Positions 46,617-54,587 of a stretch of 64,000 bases of DNA are shown here, piece after piece. The notes below the pieces were generated by a model that was not told the DNA's origin, searched no databases, and worked only from the letters and a program-made list of their open reading frames with translations. Position 1 is the stretch's first letter. The number at the start of each line of letters is the position of its first letter. The translations under genes were made by a program, and so were the position numbers. The stretch is from the NCBI RefSeq assembly GCF_024213665.1, contig NZ_JANAVP010000018.1:1-64000 (forward strand). The letters run 5' to 3'. The DNA comes from Streptomyces sp. A3M-1-3. Its GTDB lineage: Bacteria > Actinomycetota > Actinomycetes > Streptomycetales > Streptomycetaceae.

Positions 46617-48083
46617 GTGCCCCAGCCGCACCGCTCTCCCGGTTCCCGGCCGCCCCGGCCGCCCCGGAACGCCCCGCGGCGCGGACCGCACCGACGCCGC
46701 GACCGGCCCCGGTGGGGTGTGCGGGTGGCGACAACACTCTCCGTGGTGGTGCTGGGGTCCGGAGCGATCGGACACGCGCTGATGACCGGCCTGGACACAG
46801 GGATCGACCGGGTCGACCCCTTCAGGGACATGAAGAACCGGCCCGAGGCCGGCCACGGCATGAATGTCCTGCTCGTCGGCACCGACGGCCGGGACAAGAT
46901 CACACAAGAGGAGAAGCAGAAGTACCGGCTGGGGGGCGCGCCCTGCCACTGCACCGACACGCTGATGCTGGTGCACATTTCGGAGAACCGGGAACGCGCG
47001 AGCATCGTGAGCCTGCCCCGGGACAGCTACGCCGAGGTGCCCGCGCACACCGACCAGAACACCGGCGAGCGGCACGAGGCCCACCCGGTGAAGCTCAACG
47101 CCGCGTACGCGGAGGGCGGGCCCCACCTCACCGTGCGCACCGTCGAGCACATGACCAAGGTGAAGATCGACCACTATCTGGAGGTCGACTTCACCAGCTT
47201 CATGAAGACCGTCGACGCGGTCGGCGGGGTGAAGATCTGCACGGTCCGGCCGATGAATGACTCGTACACCGGACTCAGCCTGCCCGCCGGCAGCCACCAG
47301 CTGACCGGCGGACAGGCCCTGCAGTACGTCCGCTCCCGGCATATCGACGGCGCCTCGGACCTCGGCCGCATGCAGCGCCAGCAGCGCTTCCTGGCCGCGC
47401 TCATCTCCCGCGTGACCGGCACCGGAGTCATGCTCAACCCGGTGAAGTTCCGCCAGGTCTCCGCCACGCTGCTCGGCTCGGTACGGGCGGACAGGGGCTT
47501 CGGTACGCAGGAGATGTTCACCCTGGGCCAGGCGATGCGCGGCTTCACACCGGCGTCGTCGGAGTTCACGTCCGTACCGGTCGTTGACGTCAGCCACCCG
47601 GTCAAGGGCATCGGCTCGACCGTCAAATGGGACGAGCCGAAGGCCACGAAACTCTTCAGCGCGCTGCGCGACGACCGCCCCCTCGCCCCGTACCGGCCGA
47701 AGCGGCAGCGGGCCGCGCCCGTCGACGTCGCCCCGCAGCAGATCCGCGTACACGTCGAGAACGGCACGGCCATCGACGGCCTCGGCGGCCGCGTCGACAA
47801 GGCCCTGAAGGCCACCGGGTTCAACACCACGGGCAGCCCGGGGAACGCGGCGAGCCGCGACGTGCGGCGGACGGTCGTGTCGTACGACCCACGCTGGAAC
47901 CGCTCGGCGCAGTCGCTGGCGGTCGCGCTGCCGGGGGCCGAGCTGCGGGCGGTGAAGGGGCAGGGGCCGACGCTGCGGGTGACGGCCGGCACGGACTTCA
48001 AGGGAGTCACACCGGTCCGGGCGGAGGACCCCTACCAGGGCGAGTTCGGCGTGGTCACGGGCGACCAGGTGGTCTGCCCGTAG
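46617..48083 (+). CDS. LCP family glycopolymer transferase with LytR C-terminal domain, copy 4
   Basis: 488 residues. A short Pro/Arg-rich cytoplasmic N-terminus and one membrane helix (VRVATTLSVVVLGSGAIGHAL) precede the LCP domain. Motifs are NVLLVGTDGRDKITQEEKQK, CTDTLMLVHISENRERASIVSLPRDSYAEVP, VKLNAAYAEGG, IDHYLEVDFTSFMKTVDAVGGV and GGQALQYVRSRHIDGASDLGRMQRQQRFL. The C-terminal LytR_C domain (IRVHVENGTAIDGLGGRVDKALKATG) completes it. GTG 46617 is six bases after GGAGGTG and is clearly preferred over the open frame back to 46431. Confidence 0.93.
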   Translation: MPQPHRSPGSRPPRPPRNAPRRGPHRRRDRPRWGVRVATTLSVVVLGSGAIGHALMTGLDTGIDRVDPFRDMKNRPEAGHGMNVLLVGTDGRDKITQEEKQKYRLGGAPCHCTDTLMLVHISENRERASIVSLPRDSYAEVPAHTDQNTGERHEAHPVKLNAAYAEGGPHLTVRTVEHMTKVKIDHYLEVDFTSFMKTVDAVGGVKICTVRPMNDSYTGLSLPAGSHQLTGGQALQYVRSRHIDGASDLGRMQRQQRFLAALISRVTGTGVMLNPVKFRQVSATLLGSVRADRGFGTQEMFTLGQAMRGFTPASSEFTSVPVVDVSHPVKGIGSTVKWDEPKATKLFSALRDDRPLAPYRPKRQRAAPVDVAPQQIRVHVENGTAIDGLGGRVDKALKATGFNTTGSPGNAASRDVRRTVVSYDPRWNRSAQSLAVALPGAELRAVKGQGPTLRVTAGTDFKGVTPVRAEDPYQGEFGVVTGDQVVCP

Positions 48084-48110
48084 GTGGTGGCCCGAGCGGC
48101 CGGGGCCGGC

Positions 48111-48635
48111 TCAGTCGTCGAAGCCCTCGGCGGACCGCTTCTCCCGCAGTTCCTTGATCGCCCGCCGCCGGGCGAGCCGGTGCGTACGCCGGATCTGCGC
48201 CTCCTGGTAGCGCCGCTCGTCGCGCTCGGTCTCCGGTATCACGGGGGGTACGGGCCGGGGCTTGCCGTCTGCGTCGACCGCGGCGAACACGAGGTACGCG
48301 GTGCCGACCTGGGTCGCCGGCGTCGACTCGTTCCAGCGCTCCGCCAGGACCCGGACCCCGACCTCCATCGAGGACCGGCCGGTCCAGTTGACCTGCGCCT
48401 TCACATGAACCAGGTCCCCGACCCTGACCGGCTCCAGGAACACCATCTCGTCCATGGACGCGGTGACGGCGGGGCCACCGGAGTGCCGCCCGGCAACCGC
48501 GCCCGCCGCGTCGTCCACCAGCTTCATGATCACGCCGCCGTGTACCGTCCCGAGCAGGTTGGTGTCACTGCCGGTCATGATGTGCGAGAGGGTCGTTCGT
48601 GAAGCTGCGGTGGGCTTGCCGGGAAGATCTGTCAT
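48111..48635 (-). CDS. Acyl-CoA thioesterase, hotdog fold
   Basis: 174 residues: LSHIMTGSDTNLLGTVHGGVIMKLVDDAAGAVAGRHSGG is the hotdog helix with the catalytic-type NxxGxxHGG and Asp. MDEMVFLEPVRVGDLVHVKAQVNWTGRSSMEVGV continues the fold. This is the cytosolic YciA/BACH-like acyl-CoA hydrolase group. The C-terminus is Arg/Lys/Glu-rich (RRYQEAQIRRTHRLARRRAIKEL). ATG 48635 (MTDLPGKP) has AAGGTGG upstream. It is convergent with LCP copy 4 with a 27-bp gap. Confidence 0.9.
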   Translation of the reverse strand: MTDLPGKPTAASRTTLSHIMTGSDTNLLGTVHGGVIMKLVDDAAGAVAGRHSGGPAVTASMDEMVFLEPVRVGDLVHVKAQVNWTGRSSMEVGVRVLAERWNESTPATQVGTAYLVFAAVDADGKPRPVPPVIPETERDERRYQEAQIRRTHRLARRRAIKELREKRSAEGFDD

Positions 48636-48742
48636 GGTCACCACCTTAAGTCCGGCCACATTGCATCAGCTCTGCAACAGCCCGGGCCCGATTCCCCACC
48701 CGCCCTGTCAGCCGGCACGACCCGGCATGCATGCTTGTCGGC

Positions 48743-49987
48743 ATGAATGACTGGCCCGACGGATGGACCGACAACCGCAACGACCGGTACGGACGGGGCA
48801 GCGCGAGCGCGCAGCCCGAAGGCGCCCGGTCCATGCGGCACATTCAGCGCAGGCAGGCCCAGGGACCTGCCGCCGCACCGCCGGTGCCGGGCGTTCCGCC
48901 GCAGCAGTCGCAGGGTTACGACGACTACGACGGCGCCTACAACCAGGGCCAGGTCTACGGCGGCGGCAACGGCTCCGGTGGCCGTCCGCGGCGCACGGCG
49001 CAGGCCGCCCCCGACTGGCGCCGCCGCTTCAAGCGGGGCGCGCCGGCCCTGGCCGTCGTCGTCCTGGCGGTTTCCGTCGGTACGTATTTCTGGGCCGACT
49101 CCAAGCTCAAGCGCGAGGTCGACCTCTCCAAGGTCATCGAGCGGCCGGGCGAGGGCGACGGCACGAACTACCTGATCGTGGGCTCGGACAGTCGCAAGGG
49201 CATGTCCGCCGAGGAGAAGAAGAGGCTCCGGACGGGCTCCGCCGACGGCAAGCGCACCGACTCGATGATGATCCTCCACGACGGCAGCAACGGGCCCACC
49301 CTGATCTCGCTGCCGCGTGACTCGAACGTGGAGATACCGTCCTTCCGCGGCTCGGACTCCGGCAAGCTCTTCCCGGCCCAGGGCCGCCAGGTCAAGCTGA
49401 ACGCGGCGTATTCGGAGGACGGCCCCGAACTCCTTGTCCGTACCGTCGAGCACAACACCGGCCTGCGCATCGACCACTACGTCGAGATCGGCTTCGCCGG
49501 CTTCGCGAACATCGTGGACGCGATCGGCGGCGTGGAGATGGACATCCCCAAGGCCTTCAAGGACAAGAACTCCGGGGCCGACTTCCAGGCCGGCAAGCAG
49601 ACCCTCAACGGCGAGCAGTCGCTGGCCTTCGTCCGCACCCGCTACGCGTTCGCGGGCAGCGACCTGGACCGCACGAAGAACCAGCAGAAGTTCCTCGCCG
49701 CCCTGGCGAGCCAGACGGCGACGCCGGGCACGATCCTGAACCCCTTCAAGCTGTACCCGACCATGGGCGCCGGCCTGGACACACTCATCGTCGACAAGGA
49801 CATGAGCCTGTGGGACCTGAGCCAGATGTTCTTCGCGATGAAGGGCGTCACGGGCGGCGACGGCAAGTCCATGAACATGCCGATCTCGGGCACCAGGGGC
49901 GGCAACCTGGTCTGGGACAAGGCCAAGGTGCAGCAGCTGGTGCAGCAGCTCAAGAACGACGAGAAGGTAACCGTCGAGTCGCATTGA
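48743..49987 (+). CDS. LCP family glycopolymer transferase, copy 5
   Basis: 414 residues. The cytoplasmic N-terminus is Gln/Gly-rich (about 95 residues), followed by one membrane helix (GAPALAVVVLAVSVGTYFW) and an LCP domain that fills the rest: NYLIVGSDSRKGMSAEEKKR, KRTDSMMILHDGSNGPTLISLPRDSNVEIPSF, VKLNAAYSEDGPELLVRTVEHNTGLRIDHYVEIGF and GEQSLAFVRTRYAFAGSDLDRTKNQQKFL. There is no LytR_C tail. The ATG at 48743 is preferred to one four codons upstream; no clear ribosome site is visible. Its stop codon abuts the right end of the TnpB element. Confidence 0.91.
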   Translation: MNDWPDGWTDNRNDRYGRGSASAQPEGARSMRHIQRRQAQGPAAAPPVPGVPPQQSQGYDDYDGAYNQGQVYGGGNGSGGRPRRTAQAAPDWRRRFKRGAPALAVVVLAVSVGTYFWADSKLKREVDLSKVIERPGEGDGTNYLIVGSDSRKGMSAEEKKRLRTGSADGKRTDSMMILHDGSNGPTLISLPRDSNVEIPSFRGSDSGKLFPAQGRQVKLNAAYSEDGPELLVRTVEHNTGLRIDHYVEIGFAGFANIVDAIGGVEMDIPKAFKDKNSGADFQAGKQTLNGEQSLAFVRTRYAFAGSDLDRTKNQQKFLAALASQTATPGTILNPFKLYPTMGAGLDTLIVDKDMSLWDLSQMFFAMKGVTGGDGKSMNMPISGTRGGNLVWDKAKVQQLVQQLKNDEKVTVESH

Positions 49988-50080
49988 CTCCTCCCCCTCC
50001 CAACGGAGTCCTCAACGAGGGGGATTCCTAGCTCACGTCGCCTGCGGCCCGGCGGACCAGCAGGTCTTAAACGATCAGCG
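49988..50080 (-). mobile_element. Right end of IS200/IS605-type element, probable omega-RNA (reRNA) 3' region
   Basis: The 93 bases between the tnpB stop and the LCP gene contain a stem CCCCCTC/GAGGGGG (49993-49999 and 50017-50023), and the minus-strand end reads GGGAGGGGGAGGAGTC. In IS605-type elements this end encodes the RNA scaffold whose guide extends into flanking DNA; here that flank is the 3' end of the LCP copy 5 gene. Assignment is by position and resemblance to actinobacterial right ends. Confidence 0.6.
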
Positions 50081-50791
50081 CTAGCCGGGTATGAGACCAG
50101 CCCGGACGAGCATCACGCGGGCGGAGTTCTTGTCTCTGGGCGAGACGGCTCCGCACGCGGTGCACCTATACGTTCGTTCCGAAAGAGGTAGTGCGTGCTT
50201 GGCTCTTGCTCCGCACTGTGCGCAGTCCATTGTGGTGTGCGCGGGGTGTACGAGGTGCAGCTCGCGACCGTGTTTGCGGGCCATCTCGATCAGCGCTCGC
50301 TTGGTCGCGCCGATGGCAGCGTCAGCGGCCTTCCTCGCCATGGTGGACTTGGCGAGGACCTTCGGGCGAAAGTCCTCCACCGCCAGGCGGTCATGGTCGC
50401 GGGCCACAGCCTTGGCCCACTTGCGGCCGGTGTCCTCACGCTGCCGGGCCACCTTCTTGTGGAGCTTCGCGGTCTGTCGCTTCGCCTCGCGGTAGCCCTT
50501 CGATCCTGTCTGGCCACGCTTCGGCTTCCGTCGGGCCATCATCCGCTGGTAGCGGGCCAGACGCTGGGCGGTGTTCTTCCCATGCTGCGCGTGGGGGAGA
50601 TCGTGCGCGTCGGAGGTGGTGGTCGCGGTCTCTTTGACGCCCCAGTCGATACCGATGTCGCGGCCGGTGGCGGGCAGGGCCTCGGTTGTCGTGGCGACCA
50701 CGAACGATGCGTACCAGTGTCCGAGACTGTCCCGGTACACGCGCACCGAGGACGGGGGCTTGGGCAGCTCCCGCGACCACACGACCGTCAA
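50081..50791 (-). pseudogene. tnpB: TnpB-family RNA-guided endonuclease, N-terminally truncated
   Basis: About 236 residues remain of a normal 350-400. The RuvC-I motif (GRDIGIDWGVKETATTT), RuvC-II Glu (DRLAVEDFRPKVLAKS), zinc finger (CAQCG and CTACG) and RuvC-III Asp (PRDKNSARVMLVRAGL) are all present, so the nuclease half is complete. The frame continues upstream without a stop to about 50880 (through GRFGVHHGSAEGDLGIAL) but the WED/REC-like N-terminal half is missing and no start with a ribosome site is seen. No tnpA gene is nearby. It may be an internally deleted element. Confidence 0.85.
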
Positions 50792-50830
50792 CGCGATTCC
50801 GAGGTCGCCCTCAGCACTCCCGTGGTGGAC

Positions 50831-50895
50831 GCCGAATCGCCCGGCGGCGATTCGGCTTAGCCGGATCCCTCCCCCACCTAAAGTAAAGGTGGGGG
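50831..50895. repeat. Two consecutive perfect hairpins at the truncated end of tnpB
   Basis: An 11-bp stem with a 4-nt loop (50831-50841 with 50846-50856) and an 8-bp stem CCCCCACC/GGTGGGGG (50871-50878 with 50888-50895, loop of 9) sit where the tnpB N-terminal half should be. They may be the left end of the transposon joined to the remaining tnpB, or transcription signals. Confidence 0.6.
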
Positions 50896-50920
50896 CGTCC
50901 TCCGGTTATCAGGTGAAAGA

Positions 50921-50946
50921 CAGAGGCACCCCGAAGGGTGCCTCTG
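50921..50946 (-). terminator. Terminator of the P450 operon
   Basis: CAGAGGCACCC (50921-50931), loop CGAA, GGGTGCCTCTG (50936-50946). A perfect 11-bp stem, 22 bp after the P450 stop. Confidence 0.9.
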
Positions 50947-50967
50947 ACCCACCGAGAGTGCGGTCAG

Positions 50968-52209
50968 TCACTGACCGGCGGGCTCGAGCACGACGGGCAG
51001 CTCCGTAAGGCCGCGGAAGGCCGGGAACGGAACCTCCAGCCAGGGCGCCTCACGCGCGGGGTCGGCCAGAGCCACCCTTGGGAAGCGGCTGAACAGACCG
51101 GTGAGAGCGAGCTGCATCTCCAGTCTGGCCAGCGGCGCTCCCAGGCAGTAGTGGATGCCGTGCCCGAACCCCAGATGGCCACTTTGCGCGTCCGGTCGCG
51201 TCACATCGAACTGGTCCGGGGAGTCGAACTTCAGCGGGTCGCGGTTGGCCGAGGTGAGCGCGATCTGCACCAGGGCGCCCTTCGGAATCCGCGTCCCGGC
51301 GATCTCTACATCCTCGGTCGCGAAACGGAACGTCGCGCTCTCCACCGAGCCGTCGTAGCGCAGCAGCTCCTCCACCGCCTGTCCCACCAGCTCCGGGTTC
51401 GCCTGCACGGCGCGGAGCTGATCGGGATGGGCGAGGAGATGGTGGACGGCGTTGCCGATGAGGTAGGCGGTCGTCTTGTGACCCGCGAACATCAGCAGAA
51501 ACGCTGTCGAGATCAGCTCGTTCTCCGTGAGCCCGCCGTCGTTGTCCCGGGCTGTGATGAGAGCGCTGAGCAGGTCTTCACCCGGGCGGCTGCGCTTACG
51601 GGCGATGAGGTCCGCGAAGTACGCGTGCAGGCTCTCCTCCGCCTTCTGCTGGGCCAGCTTGGATTCCTTGCTGAACCCGGTCTGCGCCACCGTGGTGGAC
51701 GAGCGCTGCACCTCCGACCGCTCGTCCGTCGGCACGCCGAGCAGTTCGCAGATCACGGTGATCGGCAGCGGGAACGCGAACGCGGGCAGCAGGTCGACCG
51801 GTTTCCGGGTCGCGCATCCGTCGAGCAGCGTGTCGACGATGTCCTGGATCTGCGGCCTCAGCGACTCCACGCGGCGCGGGGTGAACTGAGAGCTGACCAG
51901 CTTGCGCAGCCGGGTGTGCTTGGGCGGGTCGGAGTTGAGCATGTGATCGTCCAGAGCCACGGACGAGTCGCCGAAGATCCTCCGGTAGGCGTCCATCGCC
52001 CCGTACATGTCCTTGCTCAGCCGCGGATCCGCCAGGGCGGCCCGCGCATCCTCGTACCGCGTGATCAGGTACGTGTCGATGCCGTGCGGCGGCCGCATGG
52101 GGCATACGGGCGCCGCGTCCCGGAGGCTCGCGTAGACCGGGTGAGGGTTCCGCCGGAACTCGGGGGTACATCTCTCGGCTGCTGCGACGGGGTCTTCCAG
52201 GGTGGTCAC
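50968..52209 (-). CDS. Cytochrome P450 monooxygenase
   Basis: 413 residues, soluble bacterial class I P450. The haem-binding loop is FGHGIHYCLGAPLARLE, the K-helix ExxR is EELLRYDG, and the I-helix is LLMFAGHKTTAYLIG. In this last motif the acidic residue normally paired with the catalytic Thr (AGHETT) is Lys, which is unusual and may alter oxygen activation. SDPPKHTRLRKLVSSQFTPRRVE is the conserved C-helix region. GTG 52209 overlaps the amidohydrolase stop (GTGA) and follows GAGGAG. It is the last gene of a four-gene coupled operon with a terminator behind it. It probably hydroxylates a small molecule made or modified by the upstream enzymes; no ferredoxin gene is nearby. Confidence 0.93.
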   Translation of the reverse strand: MTTLEDPVAAAERCTPEFRRNPHPVYASLRDAAPVCPMRPPHGIDTYLITRYEDARAALADPRLSKDMYGAMDAYRRIFGDSSVALDDHMLNSDPPKHTRLRKLVSSQFTPRRVESLRPQIQDIVDTLLDGCATRKPVDLLPAFAFPLPITVICELLGVPTDERSEVQRSSTTVAQTGFSKESKLAQQKAEESLHAYFADLIARKRSRPGEDLLSALITARDNDGGLTENELISTAFLLMFAGHKTTAYLIGNAVHHLLAHPDQLRAVQANPELVGQAVEELLRYDGSVESATFRFATEDVEIAGTRIPKGALVQIALTSANRDPLKFDSPDQFDVTRPDAQSGHLGFGHGIHYCLGAPLARLEMQLALTGLFSRFPRVALADPAREAPWLEVPFPAFRGLTELPVVLEPAGQ

Positions 52210-53162
52210 GGACGGCTCCTCAGGTCGAAGACAGCCTCGGCGTTGCCGCCGAGGATGAGCTGCTGGGACGCCTTGTCGACGGGCAGCTTCTCGATCATGC
52301 GAATGAGCTCCTCCAGCGGCGCGGACATCGGCGGTGAGTCGGTGCCGAACAGCATCCGCTCGGGTCCCAGCACCTCCGCGTTGAGGCCGAGGTGCGCCGG
52401 GCTGAAGGGGCTGGTGTCGACGTACATGCGCTGCAGCGCCGCGCCGGGGTCGGCCGCCGGCGGGGTGGAGGCCGGCGCCGGCGGCGCGCCCCCGGCCCAG
52501 TGCCGGGGGCGCGCCGCCGTCTGCAGGCGTTCCGGCAGCAGCGCGAGCGCGCCGCCGCCGGTGGCGCCGATCAGTCGCAGGCCGGGGTACTTGTCCAGCC
52601 ATCCCGCGAACGCGATCATGGCCATGCCCATCGTGACGTCGCCGAACCGGCCGATCTGCTCGACGAAGCCGACGTCGTCGACCCGTTCCGTGCCGATCGG
52701 CTCGGCCGGGGCGTGCACCAGGACCGGCACTCCCATCTCGGCGGCCAGCGCGAAGAAGGAGTCGGCCCGCTCGGAGCCGAGCAGCTCGCCGTGGACGCTG
52801 GAGGTGGTGATCAGACCGACGAAGGCGGGGTCTGCCAGCGTCTCCCGGACTCCTTCCAGGTGATCGTCGTCGCCGAACGGGTTGGCGTACACGTACCCGC
52901 GCAACTGGTCCGGGAAGGACGCGATCAGGCCCGACATCCAGGCGTGGAAACCTCGCAGCCGGTCTCGTGGCTGCGCGTAGTTGTCGACGCCCGGGACTCG
53001 CGCCATCGCGCCGGCGCCAACCGGACTGCCGATGATCGTGAGGTCGATCCCGGCCTGAGCCCGGGCGGCGAGCATTCCGTCGACGTCGGTCAGGCTGGGG
53101 GGCATGGGGAAGCGTCTGGCCGCCTCCGGTGGGGACAGATGCCCGTGGATGTCGATGATCAT
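52206..53162 (-). CDS. Amidohydrolase family protein (ACMS-decarboxylase-like)
   Basis: 318 residues with a TIM-barrel metal hydrolase/decarboxylase pattern: MIIDIHGHLSPPEAARR (the HxH metal pair), VPVLVHAPAEPIG, the GATGGGALALLPERL stretch where relatives have an SHAGG-type motif, RMYVDTSPFSPAHLG and RMLFGTDSPPMSAPLEE (metal Asp). The family includes ACMSD and gamma-resorcylate decarboxylase. The usual metal His in the third motif is not obvious (ATGGG), so activity may differ. It is coupled by short overlaps to the dehydrogenase upstream (4 bp) and the P450 downstream. Confidence 0.82.
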   Translation of the reverse strand: MIIDIHGHLSPPEAARRFPMPPSLTDVDGMLAARAQAGIDLTIIGSPVGAGAMARVPGVDNYAQPRDRLRGFHAWMSGLIASFPDQLRGYVYANPFGDDDHLEGVRETLADPAFVGLITTSSVHGELLGSERADSFFALAAEMGVPVLVHAPAEPIGTERVDDVGFVEQIGRFGDVTMGMAMIAFAGWLDKYPGLRLIGATGGGALALLPERLQTAARPRHWAGGAPPAPASTPPAADPGAALQRMYVDTSPFSPAHLGLNAEVLGPERMLFGTDSPPMSAPLEELIRMIEKLPVDKASQQLILGGNAEAVFDLRSRP

Positions 53163-54043
53163 TTGCGGGTTCCCGGGTTCGGTGTGAGTGCGTGGGTGAC
53201 CGCGACACAGTCCTCGTCGCCGTGCCCCTGCTCGGTGGCGCGGATGTGGGCCTCCGCGGCCGCGGAGGCGAGCGGAAGCCGCACTCCGGCCTCCGCGGCC
53301 TGGTCCACGACGAGTTGGAGGTCCTTGGCCATCAGGCGCAGCCGGAAGTCCGGCTTGTCGTAGTGCCCGACTGCCAGGCGCTTCGACTTGAACGACATGA
53401 CCGGTGAGGCGAAGCCGCTGCCCGCGATGGTGCTGAGGACGAGCTGCCGGTCGAGTCCGGTGGCGGCCGCCAGCTCGACGGCCTCGGCCAGAGCCTGCAC
53501 CTCGATCCCCATCAGCAGGTTGAGGAGCAGCTTCATCCGCATGCCGGAGCCGAGTTCGCCGAGGTGGACGACCTCCTTGCCCAGCATGTCGAGCAGCGGC
53601 CGCCCCGCGGTGAAGACCCGCTCCTCGCCGCCGACGAACAGCCGGAGTCCGCCGGTACGGGCGTGCTCGCGGTTGCCCAGCATGCCGACGTCCAGAACGG
53701 ACGGCACGTCCCCGGCGAGACGGACGACCTCTTCGGGGGCCACCGTGCTGGCGCAGACCAGGGAGCCCGGGTACGGGCCCCCGGTCAGGACCCCGTCCGG
53801 TCCCCGCAGCACGGCGCCGAGCGCTTCGCCGTCGGCCACTGCGCAGATGGCAGCGCTCGTACCTTCGACGGCATGGGCCGGGTGGGTCGCGGCGAATGCG
53901 CCGGCTTTGGCGAGCGGCTCGGTCCGCTCCGGGGTGCGGTTCCAGACCCGCACCTGAATGCCCTGGTCAAGAAGGCGAGTTGCCAGGCTGGTGCCCATCG
54001 TGCCGAGACCGAGTACGGCGACGGGGCCGGTGGGGCGCGTCAT
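53159..54043 (-). CDS. NAD(P)-dependent beta-hydroxyacid dehydrogenase-like oxidoreductase
   Basis: 294 residues. The Rossmann dinucleotide motif VAVLGLGTMGTSLATRLLDQGIQVRVWNRTPERTE is followed by CASTVAPEEVVRL. The C-terminal helical domain bears the catalytic Lys in GSGMRMKLLLNLLMGIEVQALAEAVELA. The substrate-binding motif, normally DAPVSGG, reads DVGMLGNREHARTGG, so the acid substrate site has diverged. It may therefore be a reductase with other specificity (imine reductases share this fold). ATG 54043 overlaps the monooxygenase stop (ATGA). Confidence 0.85.
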   Translation of the reverse strand: MTRPTGPVAVLGLGTMGTSLATRLLDQGIQVRVWNRTPERTEPLAKAGAFAATHPAHAVEGTSAAICAVADGEALGAVLRGPDGVLTGGPYPGSLVCASTVAPEEVVRLAGDVPSVLDVGMLGNREHARTGGLRLFVGGEERVFTAGRPLLDMLGKEVVHLGELGSGMRMKLLLNLLMGIEVQALAEAVELAAATGLDRQLVLSTIAGSGFASPVMSFKSKRLAVGHYDKPDFRLRLMAKDLQLVVDQAAEAGVRLPLASAAAEAHIRATEQGHGDEDCVAVTHALTPNPGTRK

Positions 54044-54378
54044 TCCTTCACCCCCACGGTCTCCTGGATGACCTGGAACCGCAGCGACTGAGTCTTGTCG
54101 ACCCACTCGCGCAGCGGAGCCACCAGTGCGCGGTGGTCCTCGCCCTGCTGCCAGGCGAAGAAGTGCTCGGGCGTCTCCCACTCGCTGGTGATCACCCACT
54201 GCCGGGAGCCGTCGATGGGTTTGCCGAGTCTTTCGATGAGGTGCCCGGGGACGCTGGCGACGGACTTGCGCATCCGCTCGTACATGTCCAGAAACCCTTG
54301 TTCGCCGCCCTCGATGACGTGGACCGCGAACACGACGGACAGCTTTTCGGCCGATTGGCCCTTCTGCGCAGTGCCCAT
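54040..54378 (-). CDS. Antibiotic biosynthesis monooxygenase (ABM) family protein
   Basis: 112 residues with the small dimeric ferredoxin-like ABM fold: SVVFAVHVIEGGEQGFLDMYERMRKSVASVPGHLIERLGKPIDGSRQWVITSEWETPEHFFAWQQGEDHR, with the conserved W and H of the E-W-E-x2-E-x-F-x-A-W segment. Members include cofactor-free oxygenases such as ActVA-Orf6 and haem-degrading enzymes. ATG 54378 is seven bases after GGAGGAG. It is the first gene of the four-gene operon; the 210-bp upstream region (54379-54587) is otherwise empty and should hold its promoter. Confidence 0.87.
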   Translation of the reverse strand: MGTAQKGQSAEKLSVVFAVHVIEGGEQGFLDMYERMRKSVASVPGHLIERLGKPIDGSRQWVITSEWETPEHFFAWQQGEDHRALVAPLREWVDKTQSLRFQVIQETVGVKE

Positions 54379-54587
54379 GTCTCCTCCTGGTGGTGAGATC
54401 TGACAGAACACGACTCCAACCGACTCATGGCGCTGGGGGCCGCGCAACTCCGACATGGGCACAACCCAACGGACACAAGGGCTCCGCCGCGACGGCTAGC
54501 CCGTACGGGTGACAGTCGAAGACCCCTCCCAAAGGCGTGACCGTACGCCCAAGCGACGTAAAAGTGGACGCGCTTGCTCCTTGACGA

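Noticed and set aside
52210..53208. N-terminal extension of the P450 frame to 746 residues
   Set aside because: The extension is an Arg/Pro-rich out-of-frame reading of the amidohydrolase gene; the P450 starts at GTG 52209.
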